From CAUZWH01 sp965224275 (GTDB lineage Bacteria > Pseudomonadota > Alphaproteobacteria > SHVV01), in NCBI GenBank assembly GCA_965224275.1, contig CBDCYR010000009.1, positions 372,001 to 436,000 of the forward strand: 64,000 nucleotides of DNA. The letters are read 5' to 3'. A program made the position numbers and the translations under genes. Shown piece after piece: positions 42,401 through 50,706 of this stretch. The stretch's first letter is position 1; each line of letters starts with the position of its first letter. The notes under the pieces are model-generated. The model was not told the origin of the DNA. It did not search any database and worked only from the letters and a program-made list of their open reading frames with translations.

Positions 42401-43984
42401 CTAACCCGCCGCAACCTGCGCGCGTTCCTTGTCCACGAGAACCCGCCGCAGGATCTTGCCTGACGCCGATTTCGGGATTTGATCGATGAATTCGACGAGC
42501 CGGATGCGCTTGTGAGGCGCAACGCGCTCGGCGATGAAGGCCATGATGGCGTCGGCGTCTGCCGCGCCGTCCTTGGCGACGATAAAGGCTTTGGGAATTT
42601 CGCCGGCTTCTTCATCGGGACTCGGGATGACGGCGGCGTCGAGCACGGCGGGGTGCTCGAGCAAGCGGGCTTCGAGTTCCGCCGGTGCGACCTGCATGCC
42701 CTTATATTTGATGAGCTCCTTGACGCGGTCGACGATGAAGAAGAAGCCGTCGTCGTCGACGTAGCCGACATCGCCGGTGCGATACCAGCCGTCGGCGTCG
42801 ATCGATTGGGCGGTGTCATCGGGCTTGTTGAGGTAGCCCTTCATGATCTGCGGACCCCTGATGAGAAGTTCGCCCTCAGCGCCGGCGCCGAGCTCGCCAC
42901 CGGACTCGACGTCGATGATTTTCACCTCGGTGTTGGGAATGATGCGCCCAATTGAACCAGCCTTGATGCGGTCACCCATCGTTGGGCTCAGGTGCGTCAC
43001 CGGGCTCGCCTCGGTCATGCCATAGCCCTGGGCCACCGGGCAGTTGAGCTTGGCCGACGCTTCATCGGTGATGCCGGCACCGAGCGGCGCGGCACCTGAG
43101 AACACCAGCCGGATGCTCGAGAGATCGAATTTCTCGACCACCGGGTGTTTGGCCAAGCCCAGAACGATTGGCGGCACCAGCGGCGCGATGCTGACTTTGT
43201 GCTTTTCGATCGTGCCGAGAAATTCCTCGAGATCGAACCGCGGCATGGAGACGACGGTGGCGCCGTTGGCCATACCCAGGCTCATCACCACGACCATGCC
43301 GTAGATGTGGAAAAACGGCAGCACGGCGATAATGGTGTCCGATTCGGTGAAGCCATCGAAATTCGAGACCGAATCGGTCTGGCAAAGATTGGCGACGAGG
43401 TTGCGATGGGTCAGCATGACGCCCTTCGGCAAGCCGGTGGTGCCGCTCGAATAGGGGAGAACGACAACATCTTCGGCTGCATCGATCGCCACCGACGGGA
43501 TGGCTGCATCGGCGTTCGCGAGTTCGGCGAATGGGGTCGCGCCCTCGCCCTCGCCAACCACGAAAATTTCATCGATCGCGCACGCCGCGGCGGCCTCGGT
43601 CGCCTTATCGAGAAACGCCGCCACCGTTAGCAGGTAACGCGCGCCGGAATCCTTAAGCTGGTTGGTCAACTCCTCGGCCGTATAAAGCGGGTTGACGGTG
43701 GTGTTGATGCCGCCGCATTTGGCCACCGCATTGAAGGCCACCGCGTATTCCGGGATGTTGGGGCAGTAAATCGCGAATACTTCGCCTTTCTTGAATCCCC
43801 GGGCGGCAAGGCCAGCCGCGGTTCGATCAATCGCCGTGGCCAGTTGGCCGTAGGTGAGGGTACGCCCGGACGGGCCGTCGATCAGGGCCGGCTTGTCGGC
43901 CAGTCGATCGGCGTTGCGCAGCACATGTTCAGTGAACGAGTGGTCGGGAATTGCGATGTCGGGATCAGGGCTCTTGAAAATCAT
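42401..43984 (-). CDS. AMP-binding acyl-CoA ligase (4-coumarate:CoA ligase-like)
   Basis: 527-residue ANL-superfamily ligase activating a carboxylic acid to acyl-AMP and then acyl-CoA. Motifs are the ATP loop LPYSSGTTGLPKGVMLTH, the A4/A5 region VAQGYGMTEASPVTHLS, the hinge-domain GWYRTGDVGYVDDDGFFFIV, VDRVKELIKYKGMQVAPAEL, and the C-terminal catalytic Lys in IPKSASGKILRRVL. The sequence is closest in style to 4-coumarate-CoA ligases, but the substrate cannot be assigned. Start 43984 follows AGGGAGATACC. Confidence 0.92.
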   Translation of the reverse strand: MIFKSPDPDIAIPDHSFTEHVLRNADRLADKPALIDGPSGRTLTYGQLATAIDRTAAGLAARGFKKGEVFAIYCPNIPEYAVAFNAVAKCGGINTTVNPLYTAEELTNQLKDSGARYLLTVAAFLDKATEAAAACAIDEIFVVGEGEGATPFAELANADAAIPSVAIDAAEDVVVLPYSSGTTGLPKGVMLTHRNLVANLCQTDSVSNFDGFTESDTIIAVLPFFHIYGMVVVMSLGMANGATVVSMPRFDLEEFLGTIEKHKVSIAPLVPPIVLGLAKHPVVEKFDLSSIRLVFSGAAPLGAGITDEASAKLNCPVAQGYGMTEASPVTHLSPTMGDRIKAGSIGRIIPNTEVKIIDVESGGELGAGAEGELLIRGPQIMKGYLNKPDDTAQSIDADGWYRTGDVGYVDDDGFFFIVDRVKELIKYKGMQVAPAELEARLLEHPAVLDAAVIPSPDEEAGEIPKAFIVAKDGAADADAIMAFIAERVAPHKRIRLVEFIDQIPKSASGKILRRVLVDKERAQVAAG

Positions 43985-44162
43985 CGGGTATCTCCCTGGG
44001 GCTGCGCTGTTCTTGGTTGCCCACAGCAGACTATGAACGTGGTGTTCCCGCAAGCCACCAATCCGCGCCGCCGCCAAGACAAATCGAGACAAGCCAGCCG
44101 CCGGCCGACCATTCGGCCATGGTCACCGAGCCCTTGTTGGGTGCGCGTCGCCCGCGGCGTCG

Positions 44163-44627
44163 CTACTGACCGACGATCTCGTTTTGCAGGGCGCCAAGCT
44201 TGCTCAGCATCGCCTGACGAGCCTTTTCGCCGACCCCATTCTTCTTCATGGACTCCTCGAACAGGCGGCCGGATTCGTTGAACTGCTTCTGGGTGATGTT
44301 CATGCCCTTATGCGACTCGATCATGTTGCGGCCGGTGTAGCGGCAGGGCCCGCCGGCGAGGTCGCACATTTGTTCGACGAAGTTGAATTTAAGCCGTGGG
44401 AAATCAAGGATCGACATCCCCTTGAAGCTGGGCTTGAGGAGCTCGTTGCTCACCGATGCGAAGATAAAGCCATCGACGATGGCATCGATACCATCGCGGC
44501 GCCCGAGTTGGTTATAGAGACTGCCGGTTTCAGGTTTGGGTGGTGCCTGACCGCTGCAAGCCGTCAATCCGAGCAGCACAAACGCCATGATGACGGTAAG
44601 AACGCGCGCTGATCTTAGAATTCGCAT
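44163..44627 (-). CDS. Truncated haemoglobin (group I) with lipoprotein signal
   Basis: 154 residues. The N-terminus is basic, then hydrophobic, and ends in the lipobox LTAC with Cys24, so the protein should be exported and lipidated. From residue 35 the sequence follows group I truncated globins: SLYNQLGRRDGIDAIVDGFI (helices A/B), LKFNFVEQMCDLAGGPCRYTGRNM (E region), the proximal His106 in MIESHKGMNITQKQFNE, and a C-terminal helix. Such globins bind O2 or NO; here the site would be periplasmic. Two cysteines (88, 95) flank the GGP turn. It is an isolated gene. Confidence 0.85.
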   Translation of the reverse strand: MRILRSARVLTVIMAFVLLGLTACSGQAPPKPETGSLYNQLGRRDGIDAIVDGFIFASVSNELLKPSFKGMSILDFPRLKFNFVEQMCDLAGGPCRYTGRNMIESHKGMNITQKQFNESGRLFEESMKKNGVGEKARQAMLSKLGALQNEIVGQ

Positions 44628-44756
44628 GCCAACATCCCCCGAGGAATCAAGTAGTTACGGTTGTATTCTACTACAAGATTTCTACTTGTGTCGGCAACGA
44701 TCTGCAACGCGCAACAATTATTGATCCGAGCAGCGCCTGGACGTGGAGGTCGGGGC

Positions 44757-45947
44757 TCAGCGATCGCGCCAAAAGCGGCAATAGGCGTGGCGGGCGAGAG
44801 AACGCCACTGCTTGCGCCAGCACTGCAGCGGATCTTTGCCGTCGTGGTTCAAACAAATATTGCAGGAGACACAATCAACCATGCCGCGCCGGCCGGCGAC
44901 GATCTGCCCGGCGATATCGGGCTCACGAATAAACGGCCGCGCCATGGCAATGAAGTCGGCGTCACCCGACGAAATGACGTCCGCCATCGTCGGGGTCGTG
45001 CGCATGCCGCCGATCAGGATGACCGGTATGTCGACCGATTGTTTTACCGCATGCGCATACGCTCGGTAGTAGGCCTCGGGACCCGCGGGTTCAAATAATC
45101 GTGGATACAGCCCGGTCGCGATCGCGCGGCCCGGCGTGACCGCGACATAGGGCCGAACGTTTTGCAGATAGGACCCCATCACACCCAGCGTGGTCTCGAC
45201 GGCGTCAAGCCCGCGTTCGCGCAGGCGGCTGACCAGCGCGACGCCCTCGTCAATCGGCAGACCACCGTCGACGCTGTCGGCAATGCCAACTCGGGCCGAG
45301 ATCGGAAAGTCGGCACCGACGGTATCGCGGACGCTCTGATAAACCTCAATAAAGAATCGACCGCGCCGCTCGGCATCGCCGCCCCAGTCATCGTCGCGTC
45401 GATTGGCATGTGGCGAGGTGAACTCGCTCAGCAGATAACCGTTGCCACCATGCAGATGGATGCCATCGAAGCCGGCTTGTTGCGCCCGCCCGGCGGCCGC
45501 GCCAAAGGCCGCGACGATCGCGGCAATGTCGGCGTCGCTTGCCTCGGTCGGTGTGCGCGCGAATATGGCATTTAGAATGATCGAGGGCGCGATGGGCGTG
45601 ACTCCCGGCATCACCGACTGGCTGCCGGCATGACTTAGCTCGGCAAAAATGATTCCGCCCGCGTCGTGAACGATGTCGACCAAAGCTTTGAGCCCCGGCA
45701 CAAAGGTATCGTCGTAGATCGCCATCTGCGACGGTGAGTATTGGCCACGCGGCTCGACGAAGATGTGTCCGGTAATGATCAGGCCGGCGCCACCGCGACC
45801 AAGATCTCCGTAGAGGCGCTTGAGTGAGTGGTTAACGCCACCGTCTTCTTCAGCCATCGTTTCCGATGTCGGCGCCCGCACCAAGCGATTGCGCAAACGC
45901 AGCGAGCCGATCTGGCCGGGGTCAAGAAAGGCGGCGTGCTGATCCAT
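44757..45947 (-). CDS. NADH:flavin oxidoreductase (Old Yellow Enzyme family)
   Basis: 396-residue TIM-barrel flavoprotein. It has LRNRLVRAPTSETMAEEDGG at the N-terminus, FAELSHAGSQS, GFDGIHLHGGNGYLLSEFTS (catalytic His-His region), RRGRFFIEVYQSVRDTVGAD and IPVILIGGMRTTPTMADVI for the FMN phosphate. The C-terminal CVSCNICLNHDG and a later Cys suggest residual iron-sulfur-like ligands of the 2,4-dienoyl-CoA reductase branch, but the FAD/NADPH domains are absent. It reduces unknown enones or enoates. Confidence 0.88.
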   Translation of the reverse strand: MDQHAAFLDPGQIGSLRLRNRLVRAPTSETMAEEDGGVNHSLKRLYGDLGRGGAGLIITGHIFVEPRGQYSPSQMAIYDDTFVPGLKALVDIVHDAGGIIFAELSHAGSQSVMPGVTPIAPSIILNAIFARTPTEASDADIAAIVAAFGAAAGRAQQAGFDGIHLHGGNGYLLSEFTSPHANRRDDDWGGDAERRGRFFIEVYQSVRDTVGADFPISARVGIADSVDGGLPIDEGVALVSRLRERGLDAVETTLGVMGSYLQNVRPYVAVTPGRAIATGLYPRLFEPAGPEAYYRAYAHAVKQSVDIPVILIGGMRTTPTMADVISSGDADFIAMARPFIREPDIAGQIVAGRRGMVDCVSCNICLNHDGKDPLQCWRKQWRSLARHAYCRFWRDR

Positions 45948-46014
45948 CGACAGGGGCTCGTGGCATCCGCAAAATCATGACCTCGGAGGTAATGGCCGAC
46001 CCAGCCCAGGCAAA

Positions 46015-46307
46015 CTAGTGGACGAAATCCAACATATGGTACCCATACGACGGCTTGCCGAGTTCGCCGGTTAGGCGCGCGAAGCGTGGCGATGCCCCAT
46101 GCGACCGTCGGGCATCGGAAGCTTTGCGTAACGCGGCCGGTGAGTTCGGCAAGCCGCCCTGTGGGTCGCCTATCCCAGTCCCCCGGTGCGTCGAAACCCC
46201 TCGACGATGCCCAACGGTCCCTTGGGGCATCGCCTGCGGGCTTCCTCCTGCCGAGCTACCGGGATACGCGATCGTATGTGTACCATATGTTGGATTCCAT
46301 CCACTAG
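46015..46307. mobile_element. 293-bp palindromic MITE-like element
   Basis: Begins and ends with CTAG. The left end ctagtggacgaaatccaaca and the right end read inward ctagtggatggaatccaaca continue as tatggtac-catacga in both. Inside, further inverted blocks pair (gatgccccatgcgac/ggtcccttggggcatc; gcttgccgagttcgccgg with its partner side), so the whole element can fold as one long imperfect hairpin. No protein is encoded; the frames on both strands are reflections of the palindrome. The CTAG ends suggest a CTAG target. A matching half-end lies at 53536. Confidence 0.85.
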
Positions 46308-46346
46308 AATCTATCCCCAGCAGGACAACCAAGAGGCGGGCACGCC

Positions 46347-46739
46347 ATGAGCCGCACACAGGTCATCATTCTCATCATCCTCGGCGTCGTCTTTTGGTTC
46401 CTGGCGGCAATGCTGGTGCGCTATGTGCCCGCAATATTCGACGCCGGCTGGTGGTCGGCCGTCCTGCTGGTTGGATCGTTGCTTGGGGCCTCGGCATTCA
46501 TCAAGCTCGTTCTGTGGATCGTGCGCTTACCTGATCATCGCTCGCTAATGGCCGTCAGCATCGCGACCATCACCGCGCTTTTTCTCGACGGACTGGCAAT
46601 GACTTGGGCGCCGCAGCTTTACGGCAGCGATCTGGAGATCGCGTTGCGGGGCGCCGGCTGGATCCTGTTCGGAGTCGGCGCGTTGTGGCTGGCCGGATTG
46701 ATGTCGCAGCGGCGCGCCGAAAAGCTAACCGCGCCTTAA
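46347..46739 (+). CDS. Hypothetical four-helix membrane protein
   Basis: 130 residues with four hydrophobic segments: about 5-30, 36-60, 65-85 and 100-120. Start 46347 (MSRTQVIILIILGVVFWFLA) follows a GAGGCGGGCACGCC stretch. The short cytosolic tail ends QRRAEKLTAP. No family is securely recognised. It is convergent with the glutathione peroxidase gene, 12 bases apart. Confidence 0.65.
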   Translation: MSRTQVIILIILGVVFWFLAAMLVRYVPAIFDAGWWSAVLLVGSLLGASAFIKLVLWIVRLPDHRSLMAVSIATITALFLDGLAMTWAPQLYGSDLEIALRGAGWILFGVGALWLAGLMSQRRAEKLTAP

Positions 46740-46751
46740 CCTGTGGAGAGT

Positions 46752-47333
46752 TCAGTCGGTTGCGGGTAGAACCGCTTCAATTGTCGCGACAACCTGGGGC
46801 GATGCGGGCGCCACGCGAGTCGGAAACCAGCCAATTAATCGCCCGTCCGGCGCCACCAGATATTTGTGAAAGTTCCAACGCGGCGCGGCACGCGGTCCCA
46901 ACTGCTGACGCGCCCACAGGTAAAAGGGATGCGCAGCTTCGCCGCTAACGACCTGTTTTTCGGTGAGCGGAAAATCGATATCGAAATTGACCTCGCAGAA
47001 CTGTTTGATTTCGGAGGAACTGCCCGGTTCCTGGGCGCCGAAATCGTTCGACGGGACCCCGAGAACCACCAAGCCGCGCTCACGGTAGCGCTGCCACAAC
47101 TCCTGCAGGGCGGCGTATTGGTGGGTGTAGCCGCAGAACGAAGCGGTGTTGACGATCAGGACCGCTTTGCCGGCAAATTTCGACAGCGGCAGCGGGCCGC
47201 CATCGATCGCGAGGAACGAGAAATCATGCGCGTTTTCTGCCGGGCTCGCACCGGCCGCGGGCGCATTGGCGGCGACAACGATAATGGCGAGCGCCCAAAC
47301 CAATCGTGCCACGAAATCCGACCGTCCTAGCAT
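46752..47333 (-). CDS. Exported glutathione peroxidase-like protein
   Basis: 193-residue thiol peroxidase of the GPx family with an N-terminal signal peptide (VWALAIIVVAANAPAAGAS, cleavage near residue 28-30), so a periplasmic place is likely. The peroxidatic Cys67 is in NTASFCGYT (cysteine, not selenocysteine). The Gln is in GVPSNDFGAQEPG and the Trp-Asn in RWNFHKYLVAPDGR. FCEVNF holds a possible resolving cysteine, as in thioredoxin-dependent GPx. It removes peroxides and precedes msrA by a 36-base gap on the same strand. Confidence 0.9.
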   Translation of the reverse strand: MLGRSDFVARLVWALAIIVVAANAPAAGASPAENAHDFSFLAIDGGPLPLSKFAGKAVLIVNTASFCGYTHQYAALQELWQRYRERGLVVLGVPSNDFGAQEPGSSSEIKQFCEVNFDIDFPLTEKQVVSGEAAHPFYLWARQQLGPRAAPRWNFHKYLVAPDGRLIGWFPTRVAPASPQVVATIEAVLPATD

Positions 47334-47368
47334 GGGGTCTATGCGGTTATGCGTATGGACGAGACCAC

Positions 47369-47845
47369 CTACTGCCCAAACACTCGCCGCAATCGTCCCA
47401 TTTTCTCGAAATAGCGCTGGTGGTAATCCTCAGCCGTCCAAAACGCCGATGCCGGCGTGATTTCGGTCGCAATCGGCTGGCTATGACGGCCGGATTGTTC
47501 CTGTTGCTGCTTCGACGCCGCCGCGGCTGCCAGTTGTTCCTCGTCGTGGGCATAGACGGCCGAGCGATATTGCGTGCCAACATCGGGCCCCTGGCGATTT
47601 AGCTGGGTGGGGTCGTGGATCTGCCAGAACGCGTCGAGGAGTTCATCGTAGGAGACCTTTGCCGGGTCGAATTCAACTTCGACAACTTCTGCGTGCCCGG
47701 TCTGCCCGCTGCAAACCTCTTCATAGGTGGGATTGTCTTTGGCGCCGCCGGCATAGCCGACCTTCGCATCGGTAACGCCGTCGATCTTGCGAAGCCCCGC
47801 CTCGATGCCCCAAAAGCACCCGGCCCCAAATGTTGCTTTGGCCAT
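47369..47845 (-). CDS. msrA: Peptide methionine-(S)-sulfoxide reductase
   Basis: 158-residue MsrA, repairing methionine S-sulfoxides with thioredoxin. The catalytic Cys10 lies in FGAGCFWGIEAG. The substrate pocket GYAGG, NPTYEEVCSGQTGHAEVVEV and DVGTQYRSAVY are all present. The C-terminus lacks an obvious GxxG-C resolving-Cys tail, so recycling may use the Cys in EEVCSG. Together with the exported GPx it forms a small oxidative-repair unit. Confidence 0.95.
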   Translation of the reverse strand: MAKATFGAGCFWGIEAGLRKIDGVTDAKVGYAGGAKDNPTYEEVCSGQTGHAEVVEVEFDPAKVSYDELLDAFWQIHDPTQLNRQGPDVGTQYRSAVYAHDEEQLAAAAASKQQQEQSGRHSQPIATEITPASAFWTAEDYHQRYFEKMGRLRRVFGQ

Positions 47846-47926
47846 AGCGGCCTCCTTCGATTGCTGCTGCGTTCGAATCTAAGGCTTCGTGAGCAAACGG
47901 CAAGTGCAAGAACATTTAATGCTTGG

Positions 47927-48023
47927 CTTAGCCGTCCCGCTCCCCCGGCCCAACCACCCCAAGGGTACCCTCCAAAAGTGTCCAATACTGTGGTGGTTGG
48001 ACCGGGGGAGCGGGACGGCTAAG
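47927..48023. repeat. Palindromic repeat, family A copy 3
   Basis: Arms 47927-47958 and 47992-48023 (about 32 bp, one mismatch: ttggaccggg against cccggcccaa). The inner arm sequence is as in copies 1 and 2. The loop carries agggtaccct plus an extra 17-base insert (ccaaaagtgtccaatac). It lies between msrA and the divergent deacylase gene. Confidence 0.88.
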
Positions 48024-48093
48024 TCGACTTACTCCTAAGAGGTGCACCCGCGGCGGTGGTGTTCGCCCCTGGGGTGCTTAGTATGGACCGGTT

Positions 48094-49791
48094 ATGGTTT
48101 TCGATCTGAAGATCACCAACGGCTTCATCGTCGACGGGAGCGGCAAACCGGGTTTTGCCGGCACGGTGGCGGTGCGGGACGGCCGCATCGCCGGCATCGG
48201 TGACATTGACGGGCCTGCCGAGCGGACGCTGGACGCAAGCGGACGCGTCGTCGCGCCCGGGTTCATCGATATGCATACCCACTACGATGCCCAGATCCTG
48301 TGGGACCGCACGCTGTCGATCTCTCCCTCACATGGCGTAACCACCGTCGTGATGGGTAATTGCGGGTTTGGCATCGCGCCGACCCGGGCCGCACATCGTG
48401 ACCTGATTTTGCGGACGCTCGAACGGGTCGAGGGGATGAGCCTGGCCGCGCTGCGGGCCGGCGTCGGCGGTGATTGGGCGTTCGAATCATTTCCGCAATA
48501 TCTCGATGCCATCGAAGACACCGGCAGCCTGGTCAATGTCGGGGTCTATATCGGGCACACGCCGACGCGCCTCTACGTGATGGGCACCGACGCGGTGACG
48601 CGAGCGGCATCGGCAGACGAGGTTGACGCCATGTGCCGCATCGTTCGTGAAGCGGCGGAAGCCGGGGCGCTCGGGCTTTCATCATCGGGATCGCCGACCC
48701 ATCACGGGTTCGATGGCCACCCGGTGCCGAGCCGCTTGGCCGCCTTCGAGGAACACGATGCGCTGATCGGCGCCCTGGCGGATCATGGGGCCGAACATGG
48801 CCCAGGTGTTTTTCAAGCGACGATGGGCAAGGGAATGTTCATCAAACAGTTTCGCGAGTTCGCTGCCAAGCATGGTGTCACCGTTACCTGGACCGCCCTG
48901 CTCTCCAACCTCACCGGCCCGGGATCGCATCGTAAATATTTGCAAACCACGCGCGAGCTGATCGAAGAAGAGGGCCTTAACGTGGTTCCGCAGGTATCGC
49001 CGCGGCCGCTGACGCTCGACTTCAACTTCGATTCGGCGTTCCCCTTCGAAGCGCGCGCGTTCTTTGCCCCGACCATGAAAACCGACCACGCCGGCCGCAT
49101 GGCGTTGTACCAGGATCTCGCGTTTCGGCAGGCGTTCAAAGATGATCGTGAGGACGCCCGCCCGCATCAAATGGTGGGGTGGGACGAGCGCGCGGTGATC
49201 TCCTATTCACCATCGGATGAGTCATTGACCGAACGGCTGGTCAAGGACGTCGCGGAGGAACGTGGGGTCGATCCGGTCGATATGGTGCTGGATCTGAGCC
49301 TGGAGACCGATCTCGCGGCGCGAATCCGCGTGCCCATTCTCAATTATGATGACGACGCTGTGGGCGAAATTCTCCAGGACCCGCTTACGGTGATGGCGCT
49401 GTCTGATGCCGGTGCGCACGCCAGCCAACTCTGCGATGCCTGCTACACAACCGACTTTCTCGGACGCTGGGTGCGCGAGAAGGGGTTGGTGAGTCTGGAA
49501 GAAGGCGTGCGGATGCTAACCGCGCGACCCGCCGAGGTTCTCGGACTACGTGACCGTGGACGGCTGGAGAAAGGCATGGCCGCCGATGTCGTGGTGTTCG
49601 ACGCCGAAGCCATCGATGCTGGCGCCTTACGGCGGGTGCATGATTTGCCCGGCGATGCCGATCGTTTGCTATCGGATGCTAGCGGAATCGACGCGGTCAT
49701 CGTCAACGGCACAATAATCAGCCGCGATGGCGAAAGCGCTCTTGCCGCCGACGCCGATCTGCCCGGCCAACTCATCCGCGGCCGGGGTTAA
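48094..49791 (+). CDS. N-acyl-D-amino-acid deacylase/D-aminoacylase-like amidohydrolase
   Basis: 565-residue amidohydrolase of the D-aminoacylase branch. The metal-binding DMHTHYDAQILWD follows the family's N-terminal strand pattern VAPGFIDMH. Further motifs are VMGNCGFGIAPTR, the zinc-ligand Cys and His region in SSGSPTHHGFDGHPVPS, LSDAGAHASQLCDACYTTDF with the catalytic Asp, and the C-terminal VLGLRDRGRLEKGMAADVVVFD closing the beta-sandwich. It hydrolyses N-acyl-D-amino acids or related amides. The VOC gene follows 14 bases later. Confidence 0.88.
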   Translation: MVFDLKITNGFIVDGSGKPGFAGTVAVRDGRIAGIGDIDGPAERTLDASGRVVAPGFIDMHTHYDAQILWDRTLSISPSHGVTTVVMGNCGFGIAPTRAAHRDLILRTLERVEGMSLAALRAGVGGDWAFESFPQYLDAIEDTGSLVNVGVYIGHTPTRLYVMGTDAVTRAASADEVDAMCRIVREAAEAGALGLSSSGSPTHHGFDGHPVPSRLAAFEEHDALIGALADHGAEHGPGVFQATMGKGMFIKQFREFAAKHGVTVTWTALLSNLTGPGSHRKYLQTTRELIEEEGLNVVPQVSPRPLTLDFNFDSAFPFEARAFFAPTMKTDHAGRMALYQDLAFRQAFKDDREDARPHQMVGWDERAVISYSPSDESLTERLVKDVAEERGVDPVDMVLDLSLETDLAARIRVPILNYDDDAVGEILQDPLTVMALSDAGAHASQLCDACYTTDFLGRWVREKGLVSLEEGVRMLTARPAEVLGLRDRGRLEKGMAADVVVFDAEAIDAGALRRVHDLPGDADRLLSDASGIDAVIVNGTIISRDGESALAADADLPGQLIRGRG

Positions 49792-49805
49792 GAGGGGAGC
49801 GTGAA

Positions 49806-50555
49806 TTGCTAAAGGCTGCGCTCGGCTATGTCGGCCTCGCGGTGCGCGAGCCCGAGGAAATCGCCAACAAACTCCAGCACGATTTCGGCCTCGAACGGAC
49901 GCAGGCAGGGTTGAATGGGGCGCAAGCGGTGGCCCTTTCGGCCAAGCAGCTTGGCGGCGTACGTACGTTTCTGAGCGATCCCCTCGACTTGCCTGAGAGC
50001 GTACAGGGACCGGTCGATCGGATCGATCACATCGGCGTCGCGAGCGCCGACAACCGCGTTGTGCTCGATATGTTTTGCGATCGGATCGGATTCGAACTCG
50101 AAAGCCAGCAAACCGATCGGGAAGTCGGAACCGCGGTCGAAACCTTCACCTCCGACAAACATGGCGTGGTGCGACATAGCCGCCCGCCAGAATTGATCGG
50201 CGCGCTACGAGTCGCGTTTGTGACGATCGGCGATTGCGAGCTCGAGTTCCTTCAGAACTTCGATCCCCGCCAGGAGGGTGAGGTCGATCACGGCACGCGC
50301 GGCACCACCCGGCAGGATCAAGGAGCTATTAGCCGCTACATCGCATCGCGCGGCGCCGGCCTCCACCACATTGCTTTCAAGGTTGCCGATATCGACAGCA
50401 TGCTGGCGCGCTTGGCGGGTGCCGGTTATGAGGTTATCGACCCGATCGGACGGCCGGGATCACGGCGGGCTCGGATCGGCTTTATCCACCCGCGCAGCTT
50501 GGGTGGTGTGCTCGTTCACCTCGTCGAGCGCAACGAGATATCGGACAGCGCATAA
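49806..50555 (+). CDS. VOC-family protein (methylmalonyl-CoA epimerase/HPPD-like, two modules)
   Basis: 249-residue protein with two glyoxalase-type betaalphabetabetabeta modules. The N-terminal one covers LGYVGLAVREPEEIANKL to DRIDHIGVASADN. The second covers GLHHIAFKVADIDSMLARLA to GFIHPRSLGGVLVHLVER. The second matches methylmalonyl-CoA epimerase ends and has metal-ligand His and Glu. Translation starts at TTG 49806 after GAGGGGAGCG. The tight spacing after the deacylase gene suggests an operon; the substrate is unknown. Confidence 0.75.
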   Translation: MLKAALGYVGLAVREPEEIANKLQHDFGLERTQAGLNGAQAVALSAKQLGGVRTFLSDPLDLPESVQGPVDRIDHIGVASADNRVVLDMFCDRIGFELESQQTDREVGTAVETFTSDKHGVVRHSRPPELIGALRVAFVTIGDCELEFLQNFDPRQEGEVDHGTRGTTRQDQGAISRYIASRGAGLHHIAFKVADIDSMLARLAGAGYEVIDPIGRPGSRRARIGFIHPRSLGGVLVHLVERNEISDSA

Positions 50556-50566
50556 GGTAAACAAAA

Positions 50567-50674
50567 CCCCTCACCCTACCCCTCTCCCGCAAGGGGAGAG
50601 GGAACCTAACGGTGCCCACGGCTAGCTCCCTCTCCCCTTGCGGGAGAGGGCGGGGGTGAGGGGGGCTTTTTTTT
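50567..50674 (+). terminator. Long-stem terminator / palindromic repeat family B copy 2
   Basis: Arms of about 37 bases (50567-50603 and 50628-50664: cccctcaccctacccctctc and complement) are followed by ggc and eight T residues (50667-50674). It ends the plus-strand deacylase-VOC operon. The convergent lipoprotein gene ends 33 bases further. The cccctcaccc termini are also found at 3820-4010. Confidence 0.8.
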
Positions 50675-50706
50675 CGAGGTGCTAACTGCGATTGGATCGG
50701 GGTCTA

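Noticed and set aside
46015..46359. Small proteins on both strands of the MITE
   Set aside because: The frames mirror each other because the DNA is palindromic; no ribosome site and no domain.
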